From the NCBI RefSeq assembly GCF_900105535.1, contig NZ_LT629779.1, positions 3,844,001 through 3,908,000 of the forward strand: a DNA stretch of 64,000 nucleotides, in the 5' to 3' direction. This document shows positions 16,151-24,131 of this stretch, in pieces; position 1 is the first letter of the stretch; the number at the start of each line of letters is the position of its first letter. Made by a program: the position numbers and the translations under genes. Source of the DNA: Pseudarthrobacter equi (GTDB taxonomy: Bacteria; Actinomycetota; Actinomycetes; Actinomycetales; Micrococcaceae). The notes below the pieces were generated by a model. It made no database searches and was not told where the DNA came from. It was given only the letters and a program-made list of their open reading frames with translations.

Positions 16151-17293
16151 GTGGCAGCCGATACAAAGGAATCCAGGCCCAGCGCCATTGCCGGCCATGA
16201 GGACTGGCCTGCCTATGTCCGCAATCATCCGCGGTACACCGCCGCCACTCCCGCCGCGCAGGGCCTGGCAGACGCGCTGGGCGTCCCCGGCGCATCCGGC
16301 CGGCCGGACGTCACGGTGCACTGGGAGGTAACGCACGACGACGTCACCACCTCCCAGCTCAGCTGGCAGTTGGGCTTCGGCCCGCGGACCACTGGCTGGC
16401 TGGCACGTCCGGCCGGAAGTACGGAGACCCTGCCGGGCGTCCTGGCCCTGCACTGCCACGGCGGCAACAAGTTCGGCGGGGCGGACCGGCTGATGGACCT
16501 TCCTGACAGCCACCCGTCCGCTGCTGCAGCCCGCGCGGGCCACTACGACGGCCGGTCACTTGCCTCCGAGACCGCCCGCCAGGGTTTCGCCGTGCTGGCC
16601 CATGACTCCTTTGCCTGGGGCAGCCGCCGCTTCGACCTCTCAACCCCGCCGTGGCGCACCGCCTCCGCACTGGAGGCGCGGCAAGCGCAATGGCGGCAGG
16701 ACGGCGTCGTACCTTCCGAAGCGGACCACTACAACGCGGCAGCCGGGTTCCACGAGGACACCGTGGCCAAGACCGCCGGACTGCTGGGCACCAGCCTGGC
16801 CGGCATGGTGGCCCACGACGACCTTGCCGCCCTGGACATCCTCGCCCACCTGCCCGGCGTCGACGCGGACCGCCTGGGCTGCGTAGGCTTCTCCGGCGGC
16901 GGCGGCCGGTCCCTGGCCCTCGCCGCCCTGAGTCCCCGCATCCGCGCCTCGGTGGTGACCTGCATGATGACCACCTTCGAATCCCTGCTGCCCGCCTACC
17001 TGGACGCCCACTCCTGGCTGCTGCAGACTCCGGGCCTGTGGAAGCTGGGCGACTGGCCGGAACTCACGGGCGGCTCCGCCGCCCGGTTCCTGGTGCAGTA
17101 CGCGCTGGCCGACGAACTCTTCCCTGAGGACGGCATGCGCCAGGCCCACCGAACCCTTGAAGCACTGAACGGCGGCGGCCGCTACACCGGAAGTTTCTGG
17201 CCCGGCGGGCACGTCTTCACTGCGGCCATGCAGGATGAAGCCATCGGATTCCTGGCCGCGTCCCTTGCCCTTGCAGCGTCACCCGCCTCCTGA
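16151..17293 (+). CDS. Alpha/beta-hydrolase, acetyl-xylan-esterase-like (abhydrolase_7 type)
   Basis: 380 aa, no signal peptide, so a cytoplasmic esterase. The nucleophile motif G-F-S-G-G puts the Ser at 248; the likely triad partners are Asp321 in A-D-E-L-F-P and His354 in P-G-G-H-V-F. An H-C-H-G-G-N segment at about 101-106 forms the oxyanion region. The GTG start has GGAGG about eight bases before it. Related proteins are annotated as dienelactone hydrolase or acetyl xylan esterase. In this setting it may remove acetyl or methyl esters from imported pectin fragments, which is inference. It is followed by the oxidoreductase-PmoA gene after 27 bases, in one operon. Confidence 0.8.
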   Translation: MAADTKESRPSAIAGHEDWPAYVRNHPRYTAATPAAQGLADALGVPGASGRPDVTVHWEVTHDDVTTSQLSWQLGFGPRTTGWLARPAGSTETLPGVLALHCHGGNKFGGADRLMDLPDSHPSAAAARAGHYDGRSLASETARQGFAVLAHDSFAWGSRRFDLSTPPWRTASALEARQAQWRQDGVVPSEADHYNAAAGFHEDTVAKTAGLLGTSLAGMVAHDDLAALDILAHLPGVDADRLGCVGFSGGGGRSLALAALSPRIRASVVTCMMTTFESLLPAYLDAHSWLLQTPGLWKLGDWPELTGGSAARFLVQYALADELFPEDGMRQAHRTLEALNGGGRYTGSFWPGGHVFTAAMQDEAIGFLAASLALAASPAS

Positions 17294-17320
17294 CCACCCC
17301 AACCCCACAAGGACCCTTTG

Positions 17321-19387
17321 ATGATTTCGCACTCCGCCACCGCGGAACCGGGCAGCCGCCCCGAGGACCGTGCCGCTGCCGGCACCGCAGTCCCCCGCAT
17401 TGCCCTGGTGGGCGTCCACGGCTTCGGCGAACGCCACCTTGCCAACCTGGCCCGGCTGGAAGAGGCAGGGGCACTGGAGCTCGTGGCCGTCGCCGATCCC
17501 AACCCGCCGGCGCCCGGCCGGCTCAAGGACACGGTGGCCGTCTTCCCGGACCTCAACAGCCTCCTCGCAGCGCAGACAACTGCCGAAGCGCGCGCAGACA
17601 TTGTCATCCTCGCCACCCCTATCCAGACCCACGCGCCGCTGGCCACCGCCGCCCTCGCAGCCGGGCTGGATGTGTACGTGGAGAAGCCTCCCGTAGCGTC
17701 AATGGCCCAGTTCAATGACGTTCTGGCCGCGGCAGAGTCCTCGGGCCGGCTGGTCCAGGTGGGCTTCCAGAGCCTGGGGTCGCATGCCCTCCCGGCCATC
17801 AGGAACCTCGTGGAGTCCGGCGGCATCGGGGAGGTGCTGGGCCTCAGCGCCAGCGGCCAGTGGGTGCGGACCAAGGCCTACTTCAAGCGGTCCCGGTGGG
17901 CCGGCAAACGCAGCCTGGACGGCATCGACGTGGTGGACGGTGTAGCCACCAACGCGCTGGCCCACGCCGTAGCCACCGCCCTGCACATGGCCGGGGCGCA
18001 CACGCTGGCCGATGTGGCCTCCGTGGAAACAGACCTCTACCGCGCGCATGACACCGAGAGCGACGATACGTCGGTGATCCGGGTCCGAACCGCCCACGGC
18101 ACCACGCTGCTGTGCACCCTCACCCTGTGCGCTCCGGAGCAGGTAAACCCGTCCGTCTCCGTCCACGGTACCCGCGGCGAGATCACGTTCTTCTACACCG
18201 AGGACGAGGTAGTGGTCAGCACGCCCGACGGCGAGCGCCGGGAGAAGTACGGCCGCACCGACCTGTTGGAAAACCTGCTCGAGGCCCGCTCAACCGGAGC
18301 CCCGCTCCTGTCCGCGGTGGCGGACACGGGCGCCTTCACCTCGGTCCTCGAAGCCATCCGCACGTCGCCGGCGCCGGAGCCGATTGATTCCGCGCACATC
18401 ACCTGGGAGGGCGAAGGCGACGACGCCCACCCCGTGGTGCACGGCGTCGTGGACCTCTTCGACCGCGCCGCCAAGGCTCAGGCCACGTTCGCCGAACTCG
18501 GCGTTCCCTGGGCGCGGCAGCTTCCGCCCGTCCGGACGCTGACGGTGGACGGGCACCCCGTGGCCGACTACCAGGACGGCAGCCACATCCGCGCCGTCTC
18601 CTCGCCGCGCCCCTACCTGCACCCCGTCCGCACCCTGGCCGGGACCGTGGTCACGGACCACCAGCCGTTGGACCACGTGTGGCACCTTGGCGCCGGCGTG
18701 GCCCTGCAGGATGTGGACGGCATCAACTTCTGGGGCGGCCGCACCTACACCCGTGAAGCCGGGCAGTACGTTTGGCGGCCAGACCACGGCAGCATCGCCG
18801 TCACCGGCACTGATGCCGGGCAGGATGGCCGCCTTGAGGAACTACTGACCTGGAACGGGCCCGACGGCGGCCCGATCCTCGTGGAGGAACGCCGCTGGAG
18901 CTGGTCCGGCGTCAACGCGTCGGCCTGGCGCCTGACCCTCGACTTCGCCCTCTCCCCCGCCGGAGACCAGCCGGTCAGCCTGGGCAGCCCGGGTTCCAAC
19001 GGCCGCTTCGAGGGCGGGTACGGCGGATTCTTCTGGCGGCTCCCGGAATGCGGTGGCGCAAAGGTCTGGTCACCGGCCGGGACCGGTGAAGCAGGGGTCC
19101 ACGGCACGGTGTCCCGGTGGCTTGCCTGGACGGGATCCTTCGGTGCAGGAACGGAGCGGGCCAGCGACGCCACGCTCGTGTTCTTTGCCCCGGAATCCTC
19201 CACCGACCCCTGGTTTGTCCGGGTGGACGGCTACCCCGGAGTGGGCCAGTCCCTCGCCTGGGACTCGCCTGTTATCGCAGAACCCGGCAGCCCCGTGCGC
19301 CGGAGCATTTCCGTCCTGGTGGCCGACGGCATCCTGGGCACAAACGACATCGAAGCACTGATCACTCAACAGGGGGACCTCTCATGA
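17321..19387 (+). CDS. Gfo/Idh/MocA oxidoreductase fused to a PmoA-like (DUF6807) domain
   Basis: 688 aa from the ATG at 17321, which has AAGGA upstream. Residues about 25-390 are a Gfo/Idh/MocA dehydrogenase: nucleotide-binding start I-A-L-V-G-V-H-G-F-G, then V-E-K-P-P near 121, and a catalytic-helix region containing N-A-L-A-H in place of the usual D-x-x-x-H. Residues about 400-688 resemble the PmoA family, with W-H-L-G-A-G-V-A and D-V-D-G-I-N-F-W-G-G. Despite its name that family is linked to carbohydrate degradation and has no proven reaction. The stop overlaps the next start by four bases. Probably oxidises a sugar or inositol-like compound; the substrate is unknown. Confidence 0.82.
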   Translation: MISHSATAEPGSRPEDRAAAGTAVPRIALVGVHGFGERHLANLARLEEAGALELVAVADPNPPAPGRLKDTVAVFPDLNSLLAAQTTAEARADIVILATPIQTHAPLATAALAAGLDVYVEKPPVASMAQFNDVLAAAESSGRLVQVGFQSLGSHALPAIRNLVESGGIGEVLGLSASGQWVRTKAYFKRSRWAGKRSLDGIDVVDGVATNALAHAVATALHMAGAHTLADVASVETDLYRAHDTESDDTSVIRVRTAHGTTLLCTLTLCAPEQVNPSVSVHGTRGEITFFYTEDEVVVSTPDGERREKYGRTDLLENLLEARSTGAPLLSAVADTGAFTSVLEAIRTSPAPEPIDSAHITWEGEGDDAHPVVHGVVDLFDRAAKAQATFAELGVPWARQLPPVRTLTVDGHPVADYQDGSHIRAVSSPRPYLHPVRTLAGTVVTDHQPLDHVWHLGAGVALQDVDGINFWGGRTYTREAGQYVWRPDHGSIAVTGTDAGQDGRLEELLTWNGPDGGPILVEERRWSWSGVNASAWRLTLDFALSPAGDQPVSLGSPGSNGRFEGGYGGFFWRLPECGGAKVWSPAGTGEAGVHGTVSRWLAWTGSFGAGTERASDATLVFFAPESSTDPWFVRVDGYPGVGQSLAWDSPVIAEPGSPVRRSISVLVADGILGTNDIEALITQQGDLS

Positions 19388-20496
19388 CCCAGACAACAGC
19401 TGCACCGCCGCAGGCTGTCCGCATCGCCCCGGCCTCGGTCCGGGACCGCGCGGTGAAGCGCCGGCGGGTGCTGGACATCCTGGACGCCTCGGGCAAGGAC
19501 GCCCTGCTCCTCACCACTCACACCGCCCTGACCTGGTACCTGGACGGCAGCCGCGTCCACATCAGCCTCGCCGGCGATCCCATCGCCGCGCTGCTGGTGG
19601 ACCGCTCCGGCGACCACCTCGTGACCTTCAACAACGAAGCCGGACGCATCGCCGCAGAAGAACTGCCCGAAGGCGTGGCCCTCCACAGCGTGCCCTGGTA
19701 CGGAAACCTCCACCAGGCCGCGGCCGCCGTCGGAAGCGTCCCCGGCGGATCCCTCCTGGCCGAAGCCGACGCCGCCACCGAGCTGCGGGCGGCGCGCCAG
19801 CAGTTGCTCCCGGCCGAGAGCGCCCGCTACGCCCGGCTGAGCGCCGACGTCGCCGCCATCATGACCGATGTGCTGTCCTCGGCACGGCCGGAGACCACGG
19901 AGTTCGAGCTGGCGTCGGCGCTGGCGGCCCGGGTGGTTTCCGTGGGCGCTGAGCCCCTGGTGCTGCTGTGCAACGGCAGCGGCCGCAGCGAGTTCCGGCA
20001 CCCGCTGGCCACGCACGCGCCGCTGGGCCGCCGTGCCATGGCGGTCATTTGCGCCCGCCGCGACGGCCTGGTTGCCAACATCACCCGCTGGGTAAGATTC
20101 GACGCCGGAACACCGGAAGAGCGCGACGCCGAGTCCCGCATCGCGGCAGTTGAAGCCGACATTTTCGACGCGACGGTTCCCGGCGCCCGGCTGGACCGCA
20201 TCTTCACCGAGATCCAGGCCGCCTACACCCGGCACGGCTTCGGCGCCGACCAGTGGGAACAGCACCACCAGGGCGGCCCGGCCGGCTACGCAGGCCGCGA
20301 TCCCCGGGTCACCGCCGCAGCCACGGACACTGTGGTTCCCGGCCAGGCCTTCACGTGGAACCCTTCCGGCCCGGGCGTCAAGATCGAGGACACTGTGCAG
20401 CTCACCGAGAACGGGCTCCAGGTCCTGACTGTCGATCCCCGCTGGCCCGCCACCACCGTGAACGGGCTGGACCGGCCCGCGACACTGCAGCTGTAA
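19384..20496 (+). CDS. M24-fold (aminopeptidase P/creatinase-like) protein with lost metal ligands
   Basis: 370 aa from the ATG at 19384 that overlaps the previous stop (ATGA). The N-terminal half is a creatinase-type domain and the C-terminal half a pita-bread fold. The five usual metal ligands (Asp, Asp, His, Glu, Glu) read here as Cys223 or Ala224, Asn232 in A-N-I-T-R, His294/295, Asn326 in W-N-P-S, and Glu335 in K-I-E-D-T. Three of five are replaced, so metal-dependent peptidase activity is unlikely; creatinase is a known metal-free relative. Its place in an operon with an esterase and a sugar oxidoreductase points to a small-molecule role. The function is not known. Confidence 0.78.
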   Translation: MTQTTAAPPQAVRIAPASVRDRAVKRRRVLDILDASGKDALLLTTHTALTWYLDGSRVHISLAGDPIAALLVDRSGDHLVTFNNEAGRIAAEELPEGVALHSVPWYGNLHQAAAAVGSVPGGSLLAEADAATELRAARQQLLPAESARYARLSADVAAIMTDVLSSARPETTEFELASALAARVVSVGAEPLVLLCNGSGRSEFRHPLATHAPLGRRAMAVICARRDGLVANITRWVRFDAGTPEERDAESRIAAVEADIFDATVPGARLDRIFTEIQAAYTRHGFGADQWEQHHQGGPAGYAGRDPRVTAAATDTVVPGQAFTWNPSGPGVKIEDTVQLTENGLQVLTVDPRWPATTVNGLDRPATLQL

Positions 20497-20532
20497 GGGC
20501 AGACGCGCGCTCACATCATGCGCTTAAACCCC

Positions 20533-20616
20533 AAACGCCCGCTCACTAGTGGCCGCTAAGACGGCCCCCGGTGAGCGGGCGTTTCGGTTATACCGCCATC
20601 AAGTGAGCGGGCGTTT
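20533..20616. repeat. Three-copy 14-bp repeat between convergent genes
   Basis: GTGAGCGGGCGTTT occurs at 20571-20584 and 20603-20616, and inverted at 20533-20546. The inverted pair can form a 14-bp stem with a 24-base loop and could end transcription from both sides. The last copy reaches into the stop codon of the aldehyde dehydrogenase gene. It looks like an intergenic repeat family rather than a simple terminator. Confidence 0.7.
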
Positions 20617-22067
20617 CAGGGAAGTACCAGTTCGCCGTCCACGCGGCGCGGAATGCCCAGCGGGTTGTCCTCGCGCAAGGCGGGGTGGAGCACCGTTTCC
20701 GGGGCGTCCTGGTAGGCGACGGGGCGCTGGAAGCGGCGGACCGCCGTCGCGCCCACCGAGGTGAACAGGGACGTGGTGGCCGGGTACGGGCCGCCGTGCT
20801 GCTGCGCCCAGTTCACGGCAACGCCGGTGGGCCAGCCTTCGAACAGGACCCGGCCGGCGAGACCGGACAGCTGCTCCACGAGGGCACCGATCTCCTCACC
20901 GGGCTGGGCGTGGAGTGTGGCGGTCAGGCTGCCCGGTACCTTGGCCAGGACCTCTGACAGTTCTGCCTGGTCCGTGTACTCGATGAGCATGGTGGTGGGG
21001 CCGAAGCACTCCTCCAGCAGCTGCTCCGGGCGTTCCAGCACCTTCGCGGCAGTGGTGGAAAAGACCACCGGCGCCGCACCGTTGGCCGCAGCGTCCTGGT
21101 CCACGGTGCCGCCCACCACGTCCACGCCGTCCACCGACGCAAAGCTGCGCAGGCCATCGGGGTAGGCCTCGGCGATGCGCCTGGTGAGCATGCCGTGGGC
21201 CGGCTTGTCCTTGCTGGCCTCGGCCACGTCCGCGGCGAAGGACGTCCCGGCCGGGATGAACACCAGGCCCGGCTTGGTGCAGAACTGTCCGGCGCCCAGG
21301 GTGAAGGAGCCTGCCAGCCCGGTGGCGAGTTCACCTGCCCGTTCCTTCAGTGCGGCGGCCGTGATGACCACCGGGTTGAGGCTGCCGAGCTCGCCGTAGA
21401 ACGGAATGGGCTCCGGGCGGGACGTCGCGAGGTCGAACAGTGCCCGGCCGCCCGGGATGGAGCCTGTGAACCCGACCGCCTTGATGGCAGGGTCCTGCAC
21501 CAGTGCCGTCCCCATTTCCCGGCCGCTGACCAGGGCGAAGAGGCCTTCCGGTGCGCCGGCGCCACGGAGCGCGTCAGCGACAATTTCCGCCGTCCGCTCC
21601 GAAAGCCGCACGTGGCCGGAGTGGGCCTTGACGATGACGGAGCAGCCAACAGCCAGGGCCGAGGCTGTGTCGCCGCCGGCAACGGAGAAGGCGAACGGGA
21701 AGTTCGACGCCGAGAACACAGCCACCGGGCCAATGGGCTTCAGGATGCGGCGCAAGTCGGGCTTTGGCGGGGTGGAGGACGGGTCCGCGTGGTCGATGAT
21801 CGCTTCGAGGTAGGAGCCCTCGGTGATGACGCGCGCAAACAGGCGCAGCTGGCCGGTGGTGCGGGCCACCTCCCCGGCCAGCCGGGCAGCGCCCAGGCTG
21901 GTCTCGGAATCGGCGATCTCCACCAGTTCCGCGGCGTTCGCGTCCAGGGCGTCGGCCACCGCATTCAGCCAGCCCGCCCTCTCGGCGTCGGAAGCTGCTG
22001 CCGACGTACGGGCGGCGTCGGTAGCCGCCGTGGTCAGTTCGGACAGGGAAAGCGTTGCAGTTGTCAC
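20616..22067 (-). CDS. 2,5-dioxovalerate (2-oxoglutarate semialdehyde) dehydrogenase, ALDH family
   Basis: Oxidises 2-oxoglutarate semialdehyde to 2-oxoglutarate with NAD(P)+, the last step of oxidative pentose and acid-sugar routes. 483 aa. Catalytic residues: Asn122 in S-N-F-P-F-A-F, Glu226 in Y-G-E-L-G-S-L-N-P, Cys263 in G-A-G-Q-F-C. The G-E-L-G-S-L-N-P and S-N-F-P-F forms are those of the KGSADH subgroup rather than of general aldehyde dehydrogenases. It is the last gene of the acid-sugar operon, 58 bases after the enolase-superfamily gene, and the dehydratase two genes upstream would supply its substrate. Confidence 0.88.
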   Translation of the reverse strand: MTTATLSLSELTTAATDAARTSAAASDAERAGWLNAVADALDANAAELVEIADSETSLGAARLAGEVARTTGQLRLFARVITEGSYLEAIIDHADPSSTPPKPDLRRILKPIGPVAVFSASNFPFAFSVAGGDTASALAVGCSVIVKAHSGHVRLSERTAEIVADALRGAGAPEGLFALVSGREMGTALVQDPAIKAVGFTGSIPGGRALFDLATSRPEPIPFYGELGSLNPVVITAAALKERAGELATGLAGSFTLGAGQFCTKPGLVFIPAGTSFAADVAEASKDKPAHGMLTRRIAEAYPDGLRSFASVDGVDVVGGTVDQDAAANGAAPVVFSTTAAKVLERPEQLLEECFGPTTMLIEYTDQAELSEVLAKVPGSLTATLHAQPGEEIGALVEQLSGLAGRVLFEGWPTGVAVNWAQQHGGPYPATTSLFTSVGATAVRRFQRPVAYQDAPETVLHPALREDNPLGIPRRVDGELVLP

Positions 22068-22125
22068 GTCAGGTACCTGTTCTGTTTATGTACGTTCTTC
22101 GTTACAGTGCGTGGTTGCCGTGTGC

Positions 22126-23229
22126 TCACACAACATCCCGGAAACGGAAGCCCAGTCCGGGCCGGTCCGCCAAGGTCACCCTGCTGTTGCTGAACCGGAC
22201 CGGCGACGGCCCGTCCAGGATGCCCAGCTGTTCGAAGGACGCCTCTTCAACGTCCTCCACCAGCGTGGGCTCCGCCAGGGTCAGCGCCAGCTGCCCGGAC
22301 AGCTCCGGCAGCAGGTGCGGCATCACCTTGATGCTGTTGGTCCGTGCCAGCTCCACGATCCGCCGGAACGGGGTGATTCCGCCAACCCGGATGATGTTGG
22401 GCTGGATGATGTCCACCGCCTCCGCCTCAATGAAATCGCGGAACCGGTAGATGGTGTGCAGGTTTTCGCCGAGGGCGATGGGCACTGGTGAGTGCTTCCG
22501 CAGCCGGCGGTAGGCCCAGAGGTCGTCCGCGCGGAGGGGTTCCTCCAGCCAGTCCAGCCCGTATTCGGAGAGCACCTCCAGTGCCCGGAAGGTGGTGGGC
22601 AGGTCCCACCGCTGGTTGGCGTCGATCATGAGCCGGCGGTCCGGTCCCAGGACGGAACGGACGGCGGCCACGCGTTCAGCATCTTCGCGGAGGTCCGGCT
22701 TGCCCACCTTGATCTTCACCGCCTGGTGGCCAGCGGCCACCCAGCGTTCGGTCTGGGCCACCAGTTCGTCCAGGGTGTAGTGCAGGTTCACCCCTGATCC
22801 GTAGACCTCGGCGGACTCCTGCCGCTGGCCGATCAGGCCGGTTACCGAGGTGCCGGCGTTGCGCGCCTGCAGGTCCCACAGGGCAAGGTCGAGTCCGGCC
22901 ATCGCAATGGTGGTCAGTCCCCCGCCACCGGCCTCATGCAGCCGCTTCCACACCGCGTCCCACACCGTTTCCGGGTTGGCCGGAAGGCCGGTGACGAACG
23001 GTGCGATGTCGTAGTCCAGCAGCGCCTTGACCGCCTGCGGGCCAATGGTGGGGGTCCAGGAAAAACCGAGCCCCGCGCCGCCGTCGTCCGTGTGGATCTC
23101 CGTGGCGATCACGTGGTTCTCCGGCGCCTCCGCACCCCAGTGCCGGCGGAGCGGGACGGTCAGGAGCCGGGTGGTCAGCCCGGTGATCCGTGGAATGGTG
23201 CGGACGGCAACGGCTGCGGGGGCACTCAT
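22126..23229 (-). CDS. Enolase-superfamily acid-sugar dehydratase or cycloisomerase (mandelate racemase subgroup)
   Basis: 367 aa. The capping domain is followed by a barrel with K172-x-K174 (V-K-I-K-V), metal ligands Asp203 (M-I-D-A-N), Glu229 (W-L-E-E-P) and Glu255 (L-G-E-N), and His305 (M-P-H-L). In most members with a His base an Asp pairs with it from the Q-P-D motif; here that position is Asn278 (Q-P-N). The operon makes a hexarate dehydratase or galactarolactone cycloisomerase role likely, giving 5-dehydro-4-deoxyglucarate for the next enzyme. The ATG overlaps the previous stop by one base (TGATG). Exact substrate unresolved. Confidence 0.8.
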   Translation of the reverse strand: MSAPAAVAVRTIPRITGLTTRLLTVPLRRHWGAEAPENHVIATEIHTDDGGAGLGFSWTPTIGPQAVKALLDYDIAPFVTGLPANPETVWDAVWKRLHEAGGGGLTTIAMAGLDLALWDLQARNAGTSVTGLIGQRQESAEVYGSGVNLHYTLDELVAQTERWVAAGHQAVKIKVGKPDLREDAERVAAVRSVLGPDRRLMIDANQRWDLPTTFRALEVLSEYGLDWLEEPLRADDLWAYRRLRKHSPVPIALGENLHTIYRFRDFIEAEAVDIIQPNIIRVGGITPFRRIVELARTNSIKVMPHLLPELSGQLALTLAEPTLVEDVEEASFEQLGILDGPSPVRFSNSRVTLADRPGLGFRFRDVV

Positions 23230-24131
23230 CAGCCGGCCAGCTCGTAGCCCCTGGCCAGGATGGCCTTGAGCTCCACCAGCTGTTCCTCGGTGGGATCCAC
23301 CAGCGGCGGACGGACCGGGCCCACGGGGAGGCCGCCCAGGCGCAGGCCCGCCTTGATCAGCGAGACGCCGAAGCCCGGGGTCTGGTCGCGCAGGCGGACC
23401 AAGGGAGCGTAGAAGCCTTCGAGCAGTGCATTGCGCCGGTCCTCGTCATCGGAGACGTAGGCGGCGTAATAGGCCTTGGCGATCTCCGGTGCCATGGCGA
23501 ACGCCGCCGAGGAGTAGAGCGGAATGCCCAGGCCGCGGTAGGCGCCCTGTGTGAGCTCGGCGGTGAGCAGGCCGTTGAAGAAGGCGAAGTCCTCGCGTCC
23601 GGTGGCCCTGACGGCGGAGACGATCTCCTGCGCCAGGCCCACATCGCCCAGTCCGTCCTTGAAGCCGACCACCTTGGGGTTGGCGGCCAGGCGCACCATG
23701 GAGGCGGCCGTGAACTTGGCGTTGCCACGGTGGTAGACGATCACCGGCAGGCTGCTCGCGTCGGCAACGGCTTCAATGTAGGCCACCAGGCCGTCGGTGG
23801 GGCCGGTGACGAGGTAGGGCGGCAGGACCAGGAGGGCGTCGGCCCCTGCTTCCTCGGCTGCCCTGGCGGCGGCGAGGGCGTGGCCCAGCGGCCCGCCGGC
23901 ACCGGCAACCACGGGAACCTTGCCTGCCACGACCTCGACGGCGGCCGTCACCACGGTGCGGACCTCCTCGATGCTGAGGGCGTGGAATTCGCCGGTGCCG
24001 CAGGCGGGGAAGACGCCCCCGGGGCCGAACGGGAGCCGTGAAGCTATGTGCTCCTTGAGCAGGTCCACGTCAACGGCGCCTTCGGCCGTGAACGGTGTGA
24101 CGGGGAAGAAGAGTACGCCGTCGAATTTCAT
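23229..24131 (-). CDS. kdgD: 5-dehydro-4-deoxyglucarate dehydratase (DHDPS family)
   Basis: Converts 5-dehydro-4-deoxy-D-glucarate to 2-oxoglutarate semialdehyde with loss of water and CO2. 300 aa, the family length. F-P-A-C-G-T-G-E-F at about 41-49 is the form of the dihydrodipicolinate-synthase G-T-T-G-E motif typical of this dehydratase; Tyr133 (V-I-V-Y-H-R) and the Schiff-base Lys158 (V-G-F-K-D-G) are in place. It overlaps the SDR gene upstream by four bases and the enolase-type gene downstream by one, and its product is the substrate of the dehydrogenase at 20616. Confidence 0.9.
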   Translation of the reverse strand: MKFDGVLFFPVTPFTAEGAVDVDLLKEHIASRLPFGPGGVFPACGTGEFHALSIEEVRTVVTAAVEVVAGKVPVVAGAGGPLGHALAAARAAEEAGADALLVLPPYLVTGPTDGLVAYIEAVADASSLPVIVYHRGNAKFTAASMVRLAANPKVVGFKDGLGDVGLAQEIVSAVRATGREDFAFFNGLLTAELTQGAYRGLGIPLYSSAAFAMAPEIAKAYYAAYVSDDEDRRNALLEGFYAPLVRLRDQTPGFGVSLIKAGLRLGGLPVGPVRPPLVDPTEEQLVELKAILARGYELAG

